64,000 nucleotides of DNA from Treponema sp. (lineage in GTDB: Bacteria > Spirochaetota > Spirochaetia > Treponematales > Treponemataceae). The stretch is from NCBI GenBank assembly GCA_024400955.1, contig JAKSLY010000003.1:1-64000 (forward strand). The letters run 5' to 3'. How positions within the stretch are numbered: position 1 is the stretch's first letter; every line of letters starts with the position of its first letter. A program made the position numbers and the translations under genes. Shown here piece by piece: positions 23,372-32,125 of this stretch. The notes below the pieces were generated by a model, which saw nothing but the letters and a program-made list of their open reading frames with translations, was not told the DNA's origin and did not search any database.

Positions 23372-24268
23372 ATGATTAATGAAATGAGAAGTAATGTAAA
23401 TCCTCCACTGGACAGCAACCAGTGGTCAAGTGTTCTTGTTCAGGCTCTGCCATACTTTAAGCATTGGGTAGGCAAGACTGTCGTTGTCAAGTACGGCGGA
23501 AATGCAATGCTTAACGAAGACCTCAAGCGCTTTGTAATGGAAGACATTGTTCTTCTTAATACAATTGGAATCAAGGTTGTTCTTGTTCATGGCGGCGGTC
23601 CGGAAATCAATGCCATGCTTGAAAAGGTTGGCAAGGAATCCAAGTTCATCAACGGCCTCAGGTATACGGACGAAGAGACAATGGAAATCGTGCAGATGGT
23701 TCTTGCCGGAAAGCTCAACAAGGGCATTGTTGGAATGCTGGTTCAGCAGGGCGGTAAGGCTGTTGGACTTAGCGGAACTGATGGCGGCCTTATCCGTGCA
23801 AAGAAGCTTGAGAAGGATGGGGTTGACCTTGGCTTTGTTGGTGAAGTTACGAAGATCAATCCGGAAATCATTCAGAGCCTTTTGAACGAAGGTGCCATTC
23901 CTGTTGTTTCGACAATTGCACTGAGCGAGACTGAAGAAAACGTGCGTTACAATATTAATGCTGATACGGCAGCCGCAAAAATTGCCATTGCATTGAAGGC
24001 TGAAAAATTCGTTCAGCTTACCAATGTTCCTGGCGTTCTGCGCGACATGAATGACCCTTCAAGCCTTATTCAGCGCATTCGCCTGGAAGAAGTTCAGAAT
24101 TATTTTGATGAGGGGATTATTTCCGGTGGAATGATTCCTAAGATTGAATGCTGCCTTCTTGCACGTAATGGCGGTGTTCCAAGAACACATATCATTGACG
24201 GACGCGTACCACATTCTCTGCTGATAGAAATGTTCAGCGACCGCGGTATCGGTACAATGATCTATTAG
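23372..24268 (+). CDS. argB: Acetylglutamate kinase
   Basis: 298 residues, usual length. Phosphorylates N-acetylglutamate with ATP, the second step of arginine synthesis. The amino-acid kinase fold is plain: VVVKYGGNAML near the N-terminus, LVHGGGPEINAML (about 74-86), and the C-terminal SGGMIPKIECCLLA. An N-terminal helix of about 25 residues before the kinase core (NPPLDSNQWSSVLVQALPYF) is of the kind that makes arginine-inhibited hexamers in other bacteria, so feedback control by arginine is plausible. GAGGG ribosome site; 29 bases after argJ. Confidence 0.96.
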   Translation: MINEMRSNVNPPLDSNQWSSVLVQALPYFKHWVGKTVVVKYGGNAMLNEDLKRFVMEDIVLLNTIGIKVVLVHGGGPEINAMLEKVGKESKFINGLRYTDEETMEIVQMVLAGKLNKGIVGMLVQQGGKAVGLSGTDGGLIRAKKLEKDGVDLGFVGEVTKINPEIIQSLLNEGAIPVVSTIALSETEENVRYNINADTAAAKIAIALKAEKFVQLTNVPGVLRDMNDPSSLIQRIRLEEVQNYFDEGIISGGMIPKIECCLLARNGGVPRTHIIDGRVPHSLLIEMFSDRGIGTMIY

Positions 24269-24297
24269 TTGAAAAAGCCATTCATGGCTTTTTCAAC
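24268..24297. terminator. Perfect 13-base hairpin after argB
   Basis: GTTGAAAAAGCCA / TGGCTTTTTCAAC with 4-base loop. The T-run is inside the stem; the hairpin overlaps the argB stop region. It could terminate or stabilise the argJB message and reduce argD expression. Confidence 0.55.
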
Positions 24298-24303
24298 AAC
24301 CGA

Positions 24304-24434
24304 GTTTCAATTCAGCCGCAGTCCGCGTCTGTTTTTGCTTTGCAAAAAACATTGAAACTCGCAGGATTCAACGCTTGAAACTGATGACGCGACATCCGTG
24401 TCGCTATTATGGGGTAGTTTCAATTCAGCCGCAG
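24304..24434. repeat. Repeated words in the argB-argD gap
   Basis: GTTTCAATTCAGCCGCAG occurs at 24304-24321 and 24417-24434 as a direct repeat 113 bases apart; CGAGTTTCAA (24301) has its complement TTGAAACTCG at 24352. The 200-base gap otherwise has no coding frame. Confidence 0.7.
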
Positions 24435-24471
24435 CCTTGGTAAACTGCGGAAGAGTAATTTGAGGTTTTTT

Positions 24472-25629
24472 ATGGGAAACAAACAGATATTGAATAATTA
24501 CGGATCCTTTGATGTTACCTTTGTCAAGGGCAAGGGTTCCATTCTTACGGATGTAAACGGCAAGCAGTATGTTGACTTTCTTGCAGGCATTGCCGTCAAC
24601 TGCCTGGGACACGGGTACAAGTCTCTTGTAAAGGCTGTTGCAGCACAGGCAAAGAAGCAGATTCACATCTGCAACTATTTTACAAGTGACATCGGAAATG
24701 AATATGCTGCAAGGCTCCTGAAAGCAACCGGTTTTGAAGGCGTGTTCTTTGGAAATTCCGGGGCAGAAGCAAATGAGTGTGCCATTAAGCTTGCAAGAAA
24801 ATACGGCTGGCTCAATGGTGGCGAAAAAAGAAGAACTATCGTTACTCTTAAAAAGTCATTCCACGGAAGACCTCTTACAACTTTAACAGCTACAGGACAG
24901 GATAAGTTCCATCCAGAATGCTTTGGTCCTTATGTTGAAGGATTCAAATACCTTGAACCAAACGACTTGGATGCATTGAAGACTGCCTTTGACGAAACAA
25001 CTGCAGCTGTAATGTTTGAACCTGTTCAGTGTGAAGGCGGTGTTCTTCCTTTGGATAAGGAATGGGCTTTAGCTTGTGCAAAGGCTGCCCGTGAAGCCGG
25101 CGCCATTGTTATTTGTGATGAAGTTCAGACTGGCATGGGAAGATGCGGAAGCCTTTTGTGCTCTGACATTTATGGCGTTGAACCTGAAGTCGTTACCCTT
25201 GCAAAGGCAATTGCCGGTGGCGTTCCAATGGGTGCATGCATGTGGCGCGGAAAGGGCAATGTGTTTGCTGCAGGTGACCATCAGTCTACATTTGGTGGAA
25301 ATCCATTGGCCTGTGCTGCTGCAAATGTGGTTCTTGACGAGCTTACGAAGCCTGGATTCATGGATTCCGTTAATGAAAAGGGCGACTACATCCGTAACAC
25401 CATCAGGGGCTGGAACCTTCCGTGTGTTGTTGATGTCCGCGGCATGGGGCTTGTTGTTGGAGTTCAGGTGAAGTCAAATCCTGTTGAATACGAGAAGGCA
25501 TGCCTTGCAAAGGGACTCCTCTTTTCTACGGCAGGTGATGATGTGCTTCGCTTTGTTCCTCCGCTGAACATTTCCAAGGCTGACATTGACAGGGGCCTTG
25601 CTATCCTTAAGGAAGTCCTTGAGGCATAG
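24472..25629 (+). CDS. argD: Acetylornithine aminotransferase
   Basis: 385 residues from the ATG at 24472 (TGAGG 6 bases upstream; a TTG at 24460 is less likely). PLP-dependent class III aminotransferase that converts N-acetylglutamate semialdehyde to acetylornithine. Visible family marks: FLAGIAVNCLGHGYKSLVKA near the start, FFGNSGAEANECAIKLARKY, the DEVQTGMGRCG motif that holds the cofactor ring, and TLAKAIAGGVPMGAC with the Schiff-base lysine. It could also serve in lysine synthesis, as in some bacteria. Third gene of the cluster, but set apart by a hairpin and repeats. Confidence 0.94.
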   Translation: MGNKQILNNYGSFDVTFVKGKGSILTDVNGKQYVDFLAGIAVNCLGHGYKSLVKAVAAQAKKQIHICNYFTSDIGNEYAARLLKATGFEGVFFGNSGAEANECAIKLARKYGWLNGGEKRRTIVTLKKSFHGRPLTTLTATGQDKFHPECFGPYVEGFKYLEPNDLDALKTAFDETTAAVMFEPVQCEGGVLPLDKEWALACAKAAREAGAIVICDEVQTGMGRCGSLLCSDIYGVEPEVVTLAKAIAGGVPMGACMWRGKGNVFAAGDHQSTFGGNPLACAAANVVLDELTKPGFMDSVNEKGDYIRNTIRGWNLPCVVDVRGMGLVVGVQVKSNPVEYEKACLAKGLLFSTAGDDVLRFVPPLNISKADIDRGLAILKEVLEA

Positions 25630-25636
25630 GGGTCTG

Positions 25637-25665
25637 TTGTAAATCAATGCAAGAACATGTAAAAT
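25637..25665 (+). promoter_or_regulatory. Promoter with palindrome, predicted leaderless start
   Basis: TTGTAA, 17-base spacer, TAAAAT, then six bases and the ATG at 25672; no ribosome site. The inverted repeat AGAACAT-N5-ATGTTCT (25652-25670) covers the -10 box and could be an operator. Confidence 0.65.
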
Positions 25666-25671
25666 GTTCTG

Positions 25672-27168
25672 ATGAAAAAGAAAATTACCTTGGCACTGCT
25701 AATTGTGGCTTTTGCCGCAGTGGCAGTGGTGTTCATTTCAAATAAATTCATTAAAAAAAGTTCTGATAAAAGCGTAGAGTCTTCTGTTGTTGTCCTTCAG
25801 TCCAATTCGGAAGCTGCGCAGAATAATTCCGAAGTCTCCATGGAAGAAGAGGATTCGGGCCTTGTTTCCCTTGTTCAGCTTAGGCCTGATGAGACACTCA
25901 TAAGCATTGTCAGCATGGATTTTGACGGTGACGGTTTTGATGACCAGATTAACGCCGTGAAGACTCTTTCCAGCCCCAACATCTTTCTTCTTGTAGGATT
26001 GTATAACCAGAAGAAGTCAGCCTATGAGCGAAAGGGACTTCTGGAAACCGGCATCAGCCAGAGCCAGACTTTTTCCTACACCGGAATGGATCTTACCGGT
26101 GAGCATAGGACGGCTCTTGTTTTCCAGGGTTTTGCAGACAATGGGGATTCAATTCTTCAGGCCTTCTTCATTTCAAACCGTAACGACAGGTTTTCCATCA
26201 GGTCCATTGCAGACCTGCGTGGGGACGGAACGATCTTCATTCAGCAGGTTGACCGCTATGATGCCTATGAAAGGTCCAATGCCAACGGTGCAAGCTTTCC
26301 AATCTGGGTTTATACTTCAGACACGGAAAATCCCAACAGCAATGACCAGCTGCAGGTTCAGTATGAATGGAGTGATGCAGAAAGACGGTACGTTCAGACA
26401 AAGAGCATTCGTGTAAGGGGAAGCCGCATTGCAGCAAAGGAACTTGCACGAATTCAGGATGGAACCGTGGCAACTTTTGCAGGATTCCTCAATGGCCTTT
26501 GGTACATGAACGACAGTACTGGCGGTACCAGATATCTTTTCTTTGACTACAATGCAGGTGAAATCATCTTCCTTAAGGATGACACGGAAGAAGTCTATAA
26601 ATGGGCTCACAGCAACATCCGAAGAAACGGAATATATCTTTCCACGACCAATCAGGAAATTGAAAACCTAAAGAGACGCATCGACATTTCACTCAAGAGC
26701 ACTGATGAGGTTCATGTGCGGCTTCAGGATGACGTGCGCATGATCATCAGCGAGAGCACCATGTGGGATGGGGATTACAAGAAGACAAACCAGACCGCAT
26801 ACATCAAGCAGATCAAGGGACTGGAAAAGACGGAGGATTTTTCTGCTGAATTTGAAAAGGTCCATGCATGGAAGACATCTGACGGCAACACCATAAAATT
26901 CCTTAACGGCAAGTACATTCTTAGCGGCGAAGCTTCCTTTGAGGAAGGAATGTATACCTGCACCACCATTGGCGGCCAGAGGTTCATGCAGTTCAGGCCT
27001 CTTTCTGAAAAGACCCACAAATTCCTCTACAACTTCTACAGGGTGGAAGAGGAGGGGGATGCAAGGGACAATATGGTTACCCTGGTTCCATGCAAGATTC
27101 AGGCGGATGGAATTTCCGACATTGAACAGAAGACCGTGGTTCTGGTCAGGATTCCTGATTCACAGTAG
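25672..27168 (+). CDS. Exported pallilysin-related protein
   Basis: 498 residues. An N-terminal membrane anchor or uncleaved signal (ITLALLIVAFAAVAVVFISN) is followed by a Ser/Glu linker and a segment SIVSMDFDGDGFDDQINAVK at about 80-100, where DFDGDGFDD is a calcium-binding-type loop. The start of the mature part resembles treponemal proteins annotated as pallilysin-related adhesins (T. pallidum TP0751 relatives). The HEXXH protease motif of pallilysin is not seen here, so no protease activity should be assumed. Probably a periplasmic or surface protein. Transcription seems to begin at the ATG itself. Confidence 0.55.
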   Translation: MKKKITLALLIVAFAAVAVVFISNKFIKKSSDKSVESSVVVLQSNSEAAQNNSEVSMEEEDSGLVSLVQLRPDETLISIVSMDFDGDGFDDQINAVKTLSSPNIFLLVGLYNQKKSAYERKGLLETGISQSQTFSYTGMDLTGEHRTALVFQGFADNGDSILQAFFISNRNDRFSIRSIADLRGDGTIFIQQVDRYDAYERSNANGASFPIWVYTSDTENPNSNDQLQVQYEWSDAERRYVQTKSIRVRGSRIAAKELARIQDGTVATFAGFLNGLWYMNDSTGGTRYLFFDYNAGEIIFLKDDTEEVYKWAHSNIRRNGIYLSTTNQEIENLKRRIDISLKSTDEVHVRLQDDVRMIISESTMWDGDYKKTNQTAYIKQIKGLEKTEDFSAEFEKVHAWKTSDGNTIKFLNGKYILSGEASFEEGMYTCTTIGGQRFMQFRPLSEKTHKFLYNFYRVEEEGDARDNMVTLVPCKIQADGISDIEQKTVVLVRIPDSQ

Positions 27169-27259
27169 GCAGCAGGAAGATGGAAGCGTCAGGCCTGCCC
27201 AGTTATGACGATTGGTGGTCTGTGTTCCATCTGCCTGTCCGGATGCACTGGCAGAGTGC

Positions 27260-27976
27260 CTAAAGGTCCTTGCCGGAAATGTTTATGTTGTCAAAGAAAA
27301 CCGTTCCGGCGCAAGACTTGCCTGCAATCCTGAAGGTTACGGTTCTTATGTTGTCATCGTCCTGGATGCCTGGGATTTCCATTCCGGATGCGTCCTTTAC
27401 CTGGTGTCTCAGGTCAAAGCATACGTTTGTGTTTACTCCGATTCCTATGGCTACTTCCTTTGTAACCGATACATTGTGTTCCCTTCCGCCCTGGACTTCT
27501 GCAATTACGTAAAGGGGATTCTGCGTCGTGTTGTTTATGTCGCAGATGATGAATTCAGCATTGGCCCAGTTTTTTGTTATGAGGGATTCGCATGAGAAGG
27601 ATGCGAAGGATTTCTGTGGAACCGGATTCAGTTCAACCTGAAGGCTGTTGCTTCCGTATGATGCCCATTCTTCCGAAATCTGAACGTATGATGAATAGTC
27701 ATCGGTCTTATATTCTCCGTCTGCGGCCCAGTACAGTTCTTCCTCAAAACCGTCAAGAAGAACAAGGGATCCCTGGGGAACTGAATTGTTTATGCATGGA
27801 ACTTTTCTTAGGCTCGATGAATCTGGAACAAGATCCTTTTGCTCGGATGCCTGCGTTACCTGTTCTGTCCCGGAATCTGCCGGCGTAACCTGTGCTTCCT
27901 GTTTAGGGGCTGAGGCACAGGATGAAATCAAGATTGCTGCTGCAGCTGCTGTAAGATAAAGTAATGATCTTTTCAT
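27260..27976 (-). CDS. Lipoprotein with carbohydrate-binding-like beta domain
   Basis: 238 residues. Lipoprotein signal and lipobox ISSC (Cys about 20), then a Pro/Gln/Thr linker. From about residue 75 a jelly-roll-like domain: VLLDGFEEELYWAADGEYK, SNSLQVELN, and GTVFFDNINISG at the end, the pattern of galactose-binding-like and CIA30-like modules that often bind sugars. Function is unproven. GGAGG ribosome site. It is divergent from the outer-membrane protein at 28090, sharing a 113-base control region, so joint regulation is possible. Confidence 0.6.
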   Translation of the reverse strand: MKRSLLYLTAAAAAILISSCASAPKQEAQVTPADSGTEQVTQASEQKDLVPDSSSLRKVPCINNSVPQGSLVLLDGFEEELYWAADGEYKTDDYSSYVQISEEWASYGSNSLQVELNPVPQKSFASFSCESLITKNWANAEFIICDINNTTQNPLYVIAEVQGGREHNVSVTKEVAIGIGVNTNVCFDLRHQVKDASGMEIPGIQDDDNIRTVTFRIAGKSCAGTVFFDNINISGKDL

Positions 27977-28089
27977 ACCTCCAATTTAATCAATGTTCGC
28001 CTACTTTTCAATGTGTTGCGCATAAAAACTTCAATCTATTGTCTTTTTATCCGGAAAATGAGAAAATTAGCCGTTTTTGGAGGCAAATA

Positions 28090-29427
28090 ATGAAAAAGAT
28101 TATTACTGTAATTTGTGCTGTGGCATTTGCAACTGTCTCTGCCTTTGCTCAGGTTATGGAAAAGTCAGGCATGAAGAATACTGCCTGGACTGGATTTGGA
28201 AATCCTTTTGATGGAAAGACGCAGTATTTTGGTCTTACTGATACCCTTCAGGCAAGAGTGAACAGGGGTAACGTTACTGTTGAAGGGATGCTCAGCTGGA
28301 GCTTTCTTGCAAACTATGATAATGAAGGTGATGTTGACAATTTTGTCTGGGGAACTACAAACAGGAATCCCCTTGCACTTCATGCAGGCTATAACAATAG
28401 CGGCTGCAGTACAGGAAAGAACACCAATAAATTTATCGGCGGTAAATACAGCAATGCAGTCAATACGACCAATGCCCTTCAGGATTCCTACTACGTGAAC
28501 TTCTTCTGCCATCTGAACAAGAATTTTGATCTTGGTGTTGGTACAAAGCTTAACTGGGGTTCTTGTCCGGCTCCTGGATACGGAGCATGGATTTGGGATG
28601 CCGATGCCCATAACGTTCAGGGTGGGTTCAGCACTTCTTATGATGAACGTGGCGGTGTCTTTGGACAGACTTCTTCTGAAGCCACGGGACGCTATCAGTA
28701 CAGCGTAGATGCTCCAGGAACTTCTGATGTTGTCGGATTTGTTCACTATGCAAACAAGTATGCAAAGAAGGCTGCTGGCGTTCGCTTTGTAACTGACGGT
28801 GACTTCTATCTTGAGCTTGGTTCTGCCCTGCCAAACGGATTTAACACAAGCGATCCTGCAATTAACTTTGGTGCAATCTTTGCCCCATGCGACTGGCTTA
28901 AGTTTGGTGCAACCATGGAAGGTGCCTTTGAAGAAGCTGCAAACTTCTATACCGGTGCAACAATCGGGGCCGGCAATGTTGTAGTGGACGTTTACCTTGC
29001 AATGGATTCCCTGTTTACTGATGTCGATGATGACGAGGCTTACGGTACTGGAGTTGCAGTTACATTTGGAATTCCTTCCACAAAGATCACCCTCAGACCG
29101 GAACTTGGAGTCAACTTTTTCCAGTATGATGAATATACACCAGCATGGTATACGGGGGCTCTCTTTAGCCTGCCATTTAACGAGGTGTTTGAATTCAGGG
29201 TTTGGGGTTCCTTTGCCCAGGGTTCAAGGGACAAGAGATGGGATGATTCTTCTGCAACAGATGATTACGACGGCGGACATATCATAACTGCACGTCCATC
29301 CCTTAAGTACATGGTAAGCAAGGCCCTTTCTCTTGATGGTTACTTTAACTTTGAAAAGAGAAAGGCATTTGACGGTGAAGACCGCAATGCATGGTCTACT
29401 GGAATTTTCTGCACATATAAATTCTAG
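28090..29427 (+). CDS. Outer-membrane beta-barrel protein (treponemal porin-like)
   Basis: 445 residues from the ATG at 28090 (GGAGGC ribosome site). Signal peptide KKIITVICAVAFATVSAFAQ with a typical cleavage site. The mature protein alternates polar and apolar residues, with aromatic girdles, and ends in an aromatic residue (GIFCTYKF), the sign of a BAM substrate. Words such as NVTVEGMLSWSFLANYDNE and LSLDGYFNFEKRKAF are barrel strands. Similar proteins in treponemes are general porins or major surface proteins. The exact substrate is unknown. Confidence 0.7.
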   Translation: MKKIITVICAVAFATVSAFAQVMEKSGMKNTAWTGFGNPFDGKTQYFGLTDTLQARVNRGNVTVEGMLSWSFLANYDNEGDVDNFVWGTTNRNPLALHAGYNNSGCSTGKNTNKFIGGKYSNAVNTTNALQDSYYVNFFCHLNKNFDLGVGTKLNWGSCPAPGYGAWIWDADAHNVQGGFSTSYDERGGVFGQTSSEATGRYQYSVDAPGTSDVVGFVHYANKYAKKAAGVRFVTDGDFYLELGSALPNGFNTSDPAINFGAIFAPCDWLKFGATMEGAFEEAANFYTGATIGAGNVVVDVYLAMDSLFTDVDDDEAYGTGVAVTFGIPSTKITLRPELGVNFFQYDEYTPAWYTGALFSLPFNEVFEFRVWGSFAQGSRDKRWDDSSATDDYDGGHIITARPSLKYMVSKALSLDGYFNFEKRKAFDGEDRNAWSTGIFCTYKF

Positions 29428-29461
29428 CAGGTCTTGATGTAAAAGGACATTAAAAAAAAGT

Positions 29462-29520
29462 AAGGCAGCTGCTCGAAGGATTCCTTATGGAACTGCACTT
29501 CAGCCGGCTGCCTTTTTTTA
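29462..29520. terminator. Bidirectional terminator between convergent genes
   Basis: AAGGCAGC / GCTGCCTT with a long loop. TTTTTTT follows on the plus strand and AAAAAAA precedes it (T-run on the minus strand), so it ends both the barrel gene and the helicase gene. Confidence 0.75.
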
Positions 29521-29536
29521 TTGGGAGCCACATGCC

Positions 29537-32125
29537 CTATTCATACATGCCGTTAAGGAGCCTGTATATCATGTTGATGTTTTCCTTCTGGCTTTCGGAA
29601 ATGTTCTTTTCCCTTGCATCATCCATGAGTTTTTCCAGGGACGAAATGCTTTCGTTGATTGCAGTTGCAAATCCCCTGGATACCTTGAACCAGTAGGTTC
29701 CGTTGCCGTCCGTAAACAGGCAGATGAAGCCCAGTTCCTTTGATGCCTTTTTTGCAACGGTAACGCGCATGATGAAGGATATGTTCCTTACGAGGGAATC
29801 AAGTCCGCCTTCTTCGTGAATGCTTATGTTCATCTTGCGTGACCATGACTTTTCTTCCACCGGCTCCAGGTTGAGGATTTTTGAAGCCTTCATGATGATT
29901 TCCATCTTCTCGCCATCAAGCAGCTTGAAGCCTCCCTTCATCAGGATGCATCCCTTCATGCCGGCAATCTGTGCAAGAAGGTTTTCGTTCTTTTCGGCAC
30001 ATAGGGCGGCCTTGAATTCCTTCCATGGGAGCTGGGCCGTTTTCTTTCCCTTGACTTTTTTATATTCAAAGGCTGAACCGCCAAGGCTGATGGTGTTTTC
30101 CTCTGCCTTGAGTTCCTTCCTTGACTTTTTATCCTTGCTCTTTGCCTTTTCCTTTTCTTCTGCAAAGGTGGAACCCTTGTATTCCAGGTTGCCCGTAAGG
30201 CTTTTGGATTTTGCACCGCGGCAGTCCGTAAGCTGTCTTTCAAGCTGGGGGTCGATCTGTGACAGGAGCTTTTTTGTAAGCGGGGAAACGCTCATGGCAA
30301 ACATGCGGCTTGTGCGCACGATTTCTCCGGCAACAACAAAAAGTGGGTTTGTCTTGAACATGGACGATCCCGGATGAATGGAAATCCTGTCCTGGGTAAG
30401 GCTTCTGTATGTTTCCCGTCCTTCGCGTATGCATACAAACTGGATCATGCCGGCTGCAATGCAGCACAGGTAGTTGTCCATGCTTCCACCGCCTGTAAGG
30501 GGGAACTGAAGTTTCTTTGAGACGATTTCTTCAAGCTGCTCCTTGATGTTCACGATTTCTGCCATGACCTTTTCGTCAAGGAAGCTGTGCTTGCAGAATT
30601 TTTCCTTGTTTGGGCTTTCCGTGTATTTCCTGAAAAGCTTGACATAGGAAACGAAGTCTCCCTGAATGTCGCGGAATGCGTGGTGGGCCTGGCGTGCATC
30701 CATTTCCTGTCCTACAGGAAGAACGAATGGACTTTGTGCGCTCAGGAATGATGCTGCAACAAGAACTTCATCAAGGACGTCAGGATAGCGCATGAGGCTT
30801 TCGACGATGATTCTTGAGATGCGCGGTTCAAGGGGGAATTCAACCATGAGTTTTCCCGTGCCTGTAAGGGTTCCGTCACTTTCAAGGGCGTGGAGCATGT
30901 TAAGGGTGTTTACGGCTCCTGCAAGACCTTCCCTTGCCGGCGGAGAGATGAAGTCAAATTTGTCAAATTCCGTGATGCCAAGTTCCGCCATGCGGAGGAC
31001 TACTTCGCTCAGGTCAGTCCTGTATATTTCTTCCGTTGTGTATTCCGGGCGGGAATCAAAATCCTTTCTTGAAAAGAGTCGGTAACATGTTCCCTCGCAG
31101 GTGCGGCCGGCCCTTCCGCGGCGCTGGTTGCAGCTTGCACGGCTGACTGGCGTTTCGTTGAGGCTTGAGGTAAAGGTGCGTGGACTGTAGAAGTTAAGCT
31201 TTGCAAGTCCTGAATCGATTACTGTTGTGATTCCGTTGATTGTAACCGACGTTTCTGCAATGTTTGTGCTGAGTACAACCTTCTTCTTGCCGAAGGGAGC
31301 CTTGTCAAAGACCTTTTCCTGCTCTTCCTTTGGAAGTCTTCCGTAAAGGGGAACAATGTGGATCTTGCTGTGGAACTGGGCGTTGTAAAGGCGCTGCATG
31401 CAGTCCTTGATGATTTTTTCTCCCGGGAGGAACACGAGAATGTCCCCGTCTTCCTTGTTGTCAAGAACCCTCTCGATGGTATGCTCGATTTTTGAAAGAA
31501 GGGCTTCCGTACCGCTTTCCGTTGCGGTGGTTGCGGCAATGAGGGGAGGATCATATATCATTGCAACAGGGAATGTCTGAGTTTCAATTGACACGATGGG
31601 ACATCCGCCAAAGTAGGTGGAGAAACTCTCCGCATTCATTGTTGCAGAACTTACTATCACCTTGAAGTCAGGACGCGCTTCGAGTACACGCTTTAAGAGT
31701 CCCAGTACAAAGTCAATGTTAAGGCTTCGTTCATGGGCTTCGTCAACCATGACAACGGAATACTTTGTCATGTATGGGTCAAGCTTCATTTCCTGCAGGA
31801 GGATTCCGTCAGTCATGATCTTGATCTTTGTGGTGTAGTCGGTCTTGTCCTCGAACCTCATCTTGTATCCGACAAGTCCCGGGTATTTTGTCTTAAGCTG
31901 TTTTGAGATGAATTCGCTTACACTGAGGGCTGCGATTCTGCGCGGCTGTGTTACGGCTATGACACCGTTGTCGCTGTAGCCTGCCTCATGAAGGATCACG
32001 GGAATCTGGGTTGTCTTTCCTGAGCCTGTTGGACTTTGTACAACGATGACCTGGTTTTCCCTGAGCTTTTCCAGTATGAGTTCTTTCTGTGCGTAGACAG
32101 GAAGCTGCTTGTAGTTTATTGCCAT
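29537..32125 (-). CDS. DEAH-box ATP-dependent RNA helicase (HrpA/HrpB-like)
   Basis: 862 residues. Superfamily 2 helicase motifs in order: I GSGKT (34-38), Ia TQPRRIAA (59-66), II DEAH (128-131), III SAT (160-162), and VI QRRGRAGR (334-341). The helicase-associated winged-helix and ratchet parts follow to about 560. The last 250 residues (a Lys-rich stretch, then KKASKELGFICLFTDGNGTY) match neither the E. coli HrpA nor the HrpB tail as I know them. HrpA-type enzymes act on stalled ribosomes or mRNA. The start overlaps the stop of the upstream CapA-like gene by 10 bases, so the two are co-transcribed. Confidence 0.9.
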   Translation of the reverse strand: MAINYKQLPVYAQKELILEKLRENQVIVVQSPTGSGKTTQIPVILHEAGYSDNGVIAVTQPRRIAALSVSEFISKQLKTKYPGLVGYKMRFEDKTDYTTKIKIMTDGILLQEMKLDPYMTKYSVVMVDEAHERSLNIDFVLGLLKRVLEARPDFKVIVSSATMNAESFSTYFGGCPIVSIETQTFPVAMIYDPPLIAATTATESGTEALLSKIEHTIERVLDNKEDGDILVFLPGEKIIKDCMQRLYNAQFHSKIHIVPLYGRLPKEEQEKVFDKAPFGKKKVVLSTNIAETSVTINGITTVIDSGLAKLNFYSPRTFTSSLNETPVSRASCNQRRGRAGRTCEGTCYRLFSRKDFDSRPEYTTEEIYRTDLSEVVLRMAELGITEFDKFDFISPPAREGLAGAVNTLNMLHALESDGTLTGTGKLMVEFPLEPRISRIIVESLMRYPDVLDEVLVAASFLSAQSPFVLPVGQEMDARQAHHAFRDIQGDFVSYVKLFRKYTESPNKEKFCKHSFLDEKVMAEIVNIKEQLEEIVSKKLQFPLTGGGSMDNYLCCIAAGMIQFVCIREGRETYRSLTQDRISIHPGSSMFKTNPLFVVAGEIVRTSRMFAMSVSPLTKKLLSQIDPQLERQLTDCRGAKSKSLTGNLEYKGSTFAEEKEKAKSKDKKSRKELKAEENTISLGGSAFEYKKVKGKKTAQLPWKEFKAALCAEKNENLLAQIAGMKGCILMKGGFKLLDGEKMEIIMKASKILNLEPVEEKSWSRKMNISIHEEGGLDSLVRNISFIMRVTVAKKASKELGFICLFTDGNGTYWFKVSRGFATAINESISSLEKLMDDAREKNISESQKENINMIYRLLNGMYE

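Noticed and set aside
24304..24434. Two spaced copies of an 18-base word resembling CRISPR repeats
   Set aside because: Only two copies, 113 bases apart, no regular spacers and no cas genes in the window.
25672..27168. Protease function for the pallilysin-related protein
   Set aside because: The HEXXH zinc motif of pallilysin is absent; only the DFDGDGFDD-type segment and general layout fit.
29820..30377. 185-codon plus-strand frame inside the helicase gene
   Set aside because: Complement of the helicase coding sequence; composition (Phe/Ser/Leu rich) is that of an antisense frame and no start signal is present.
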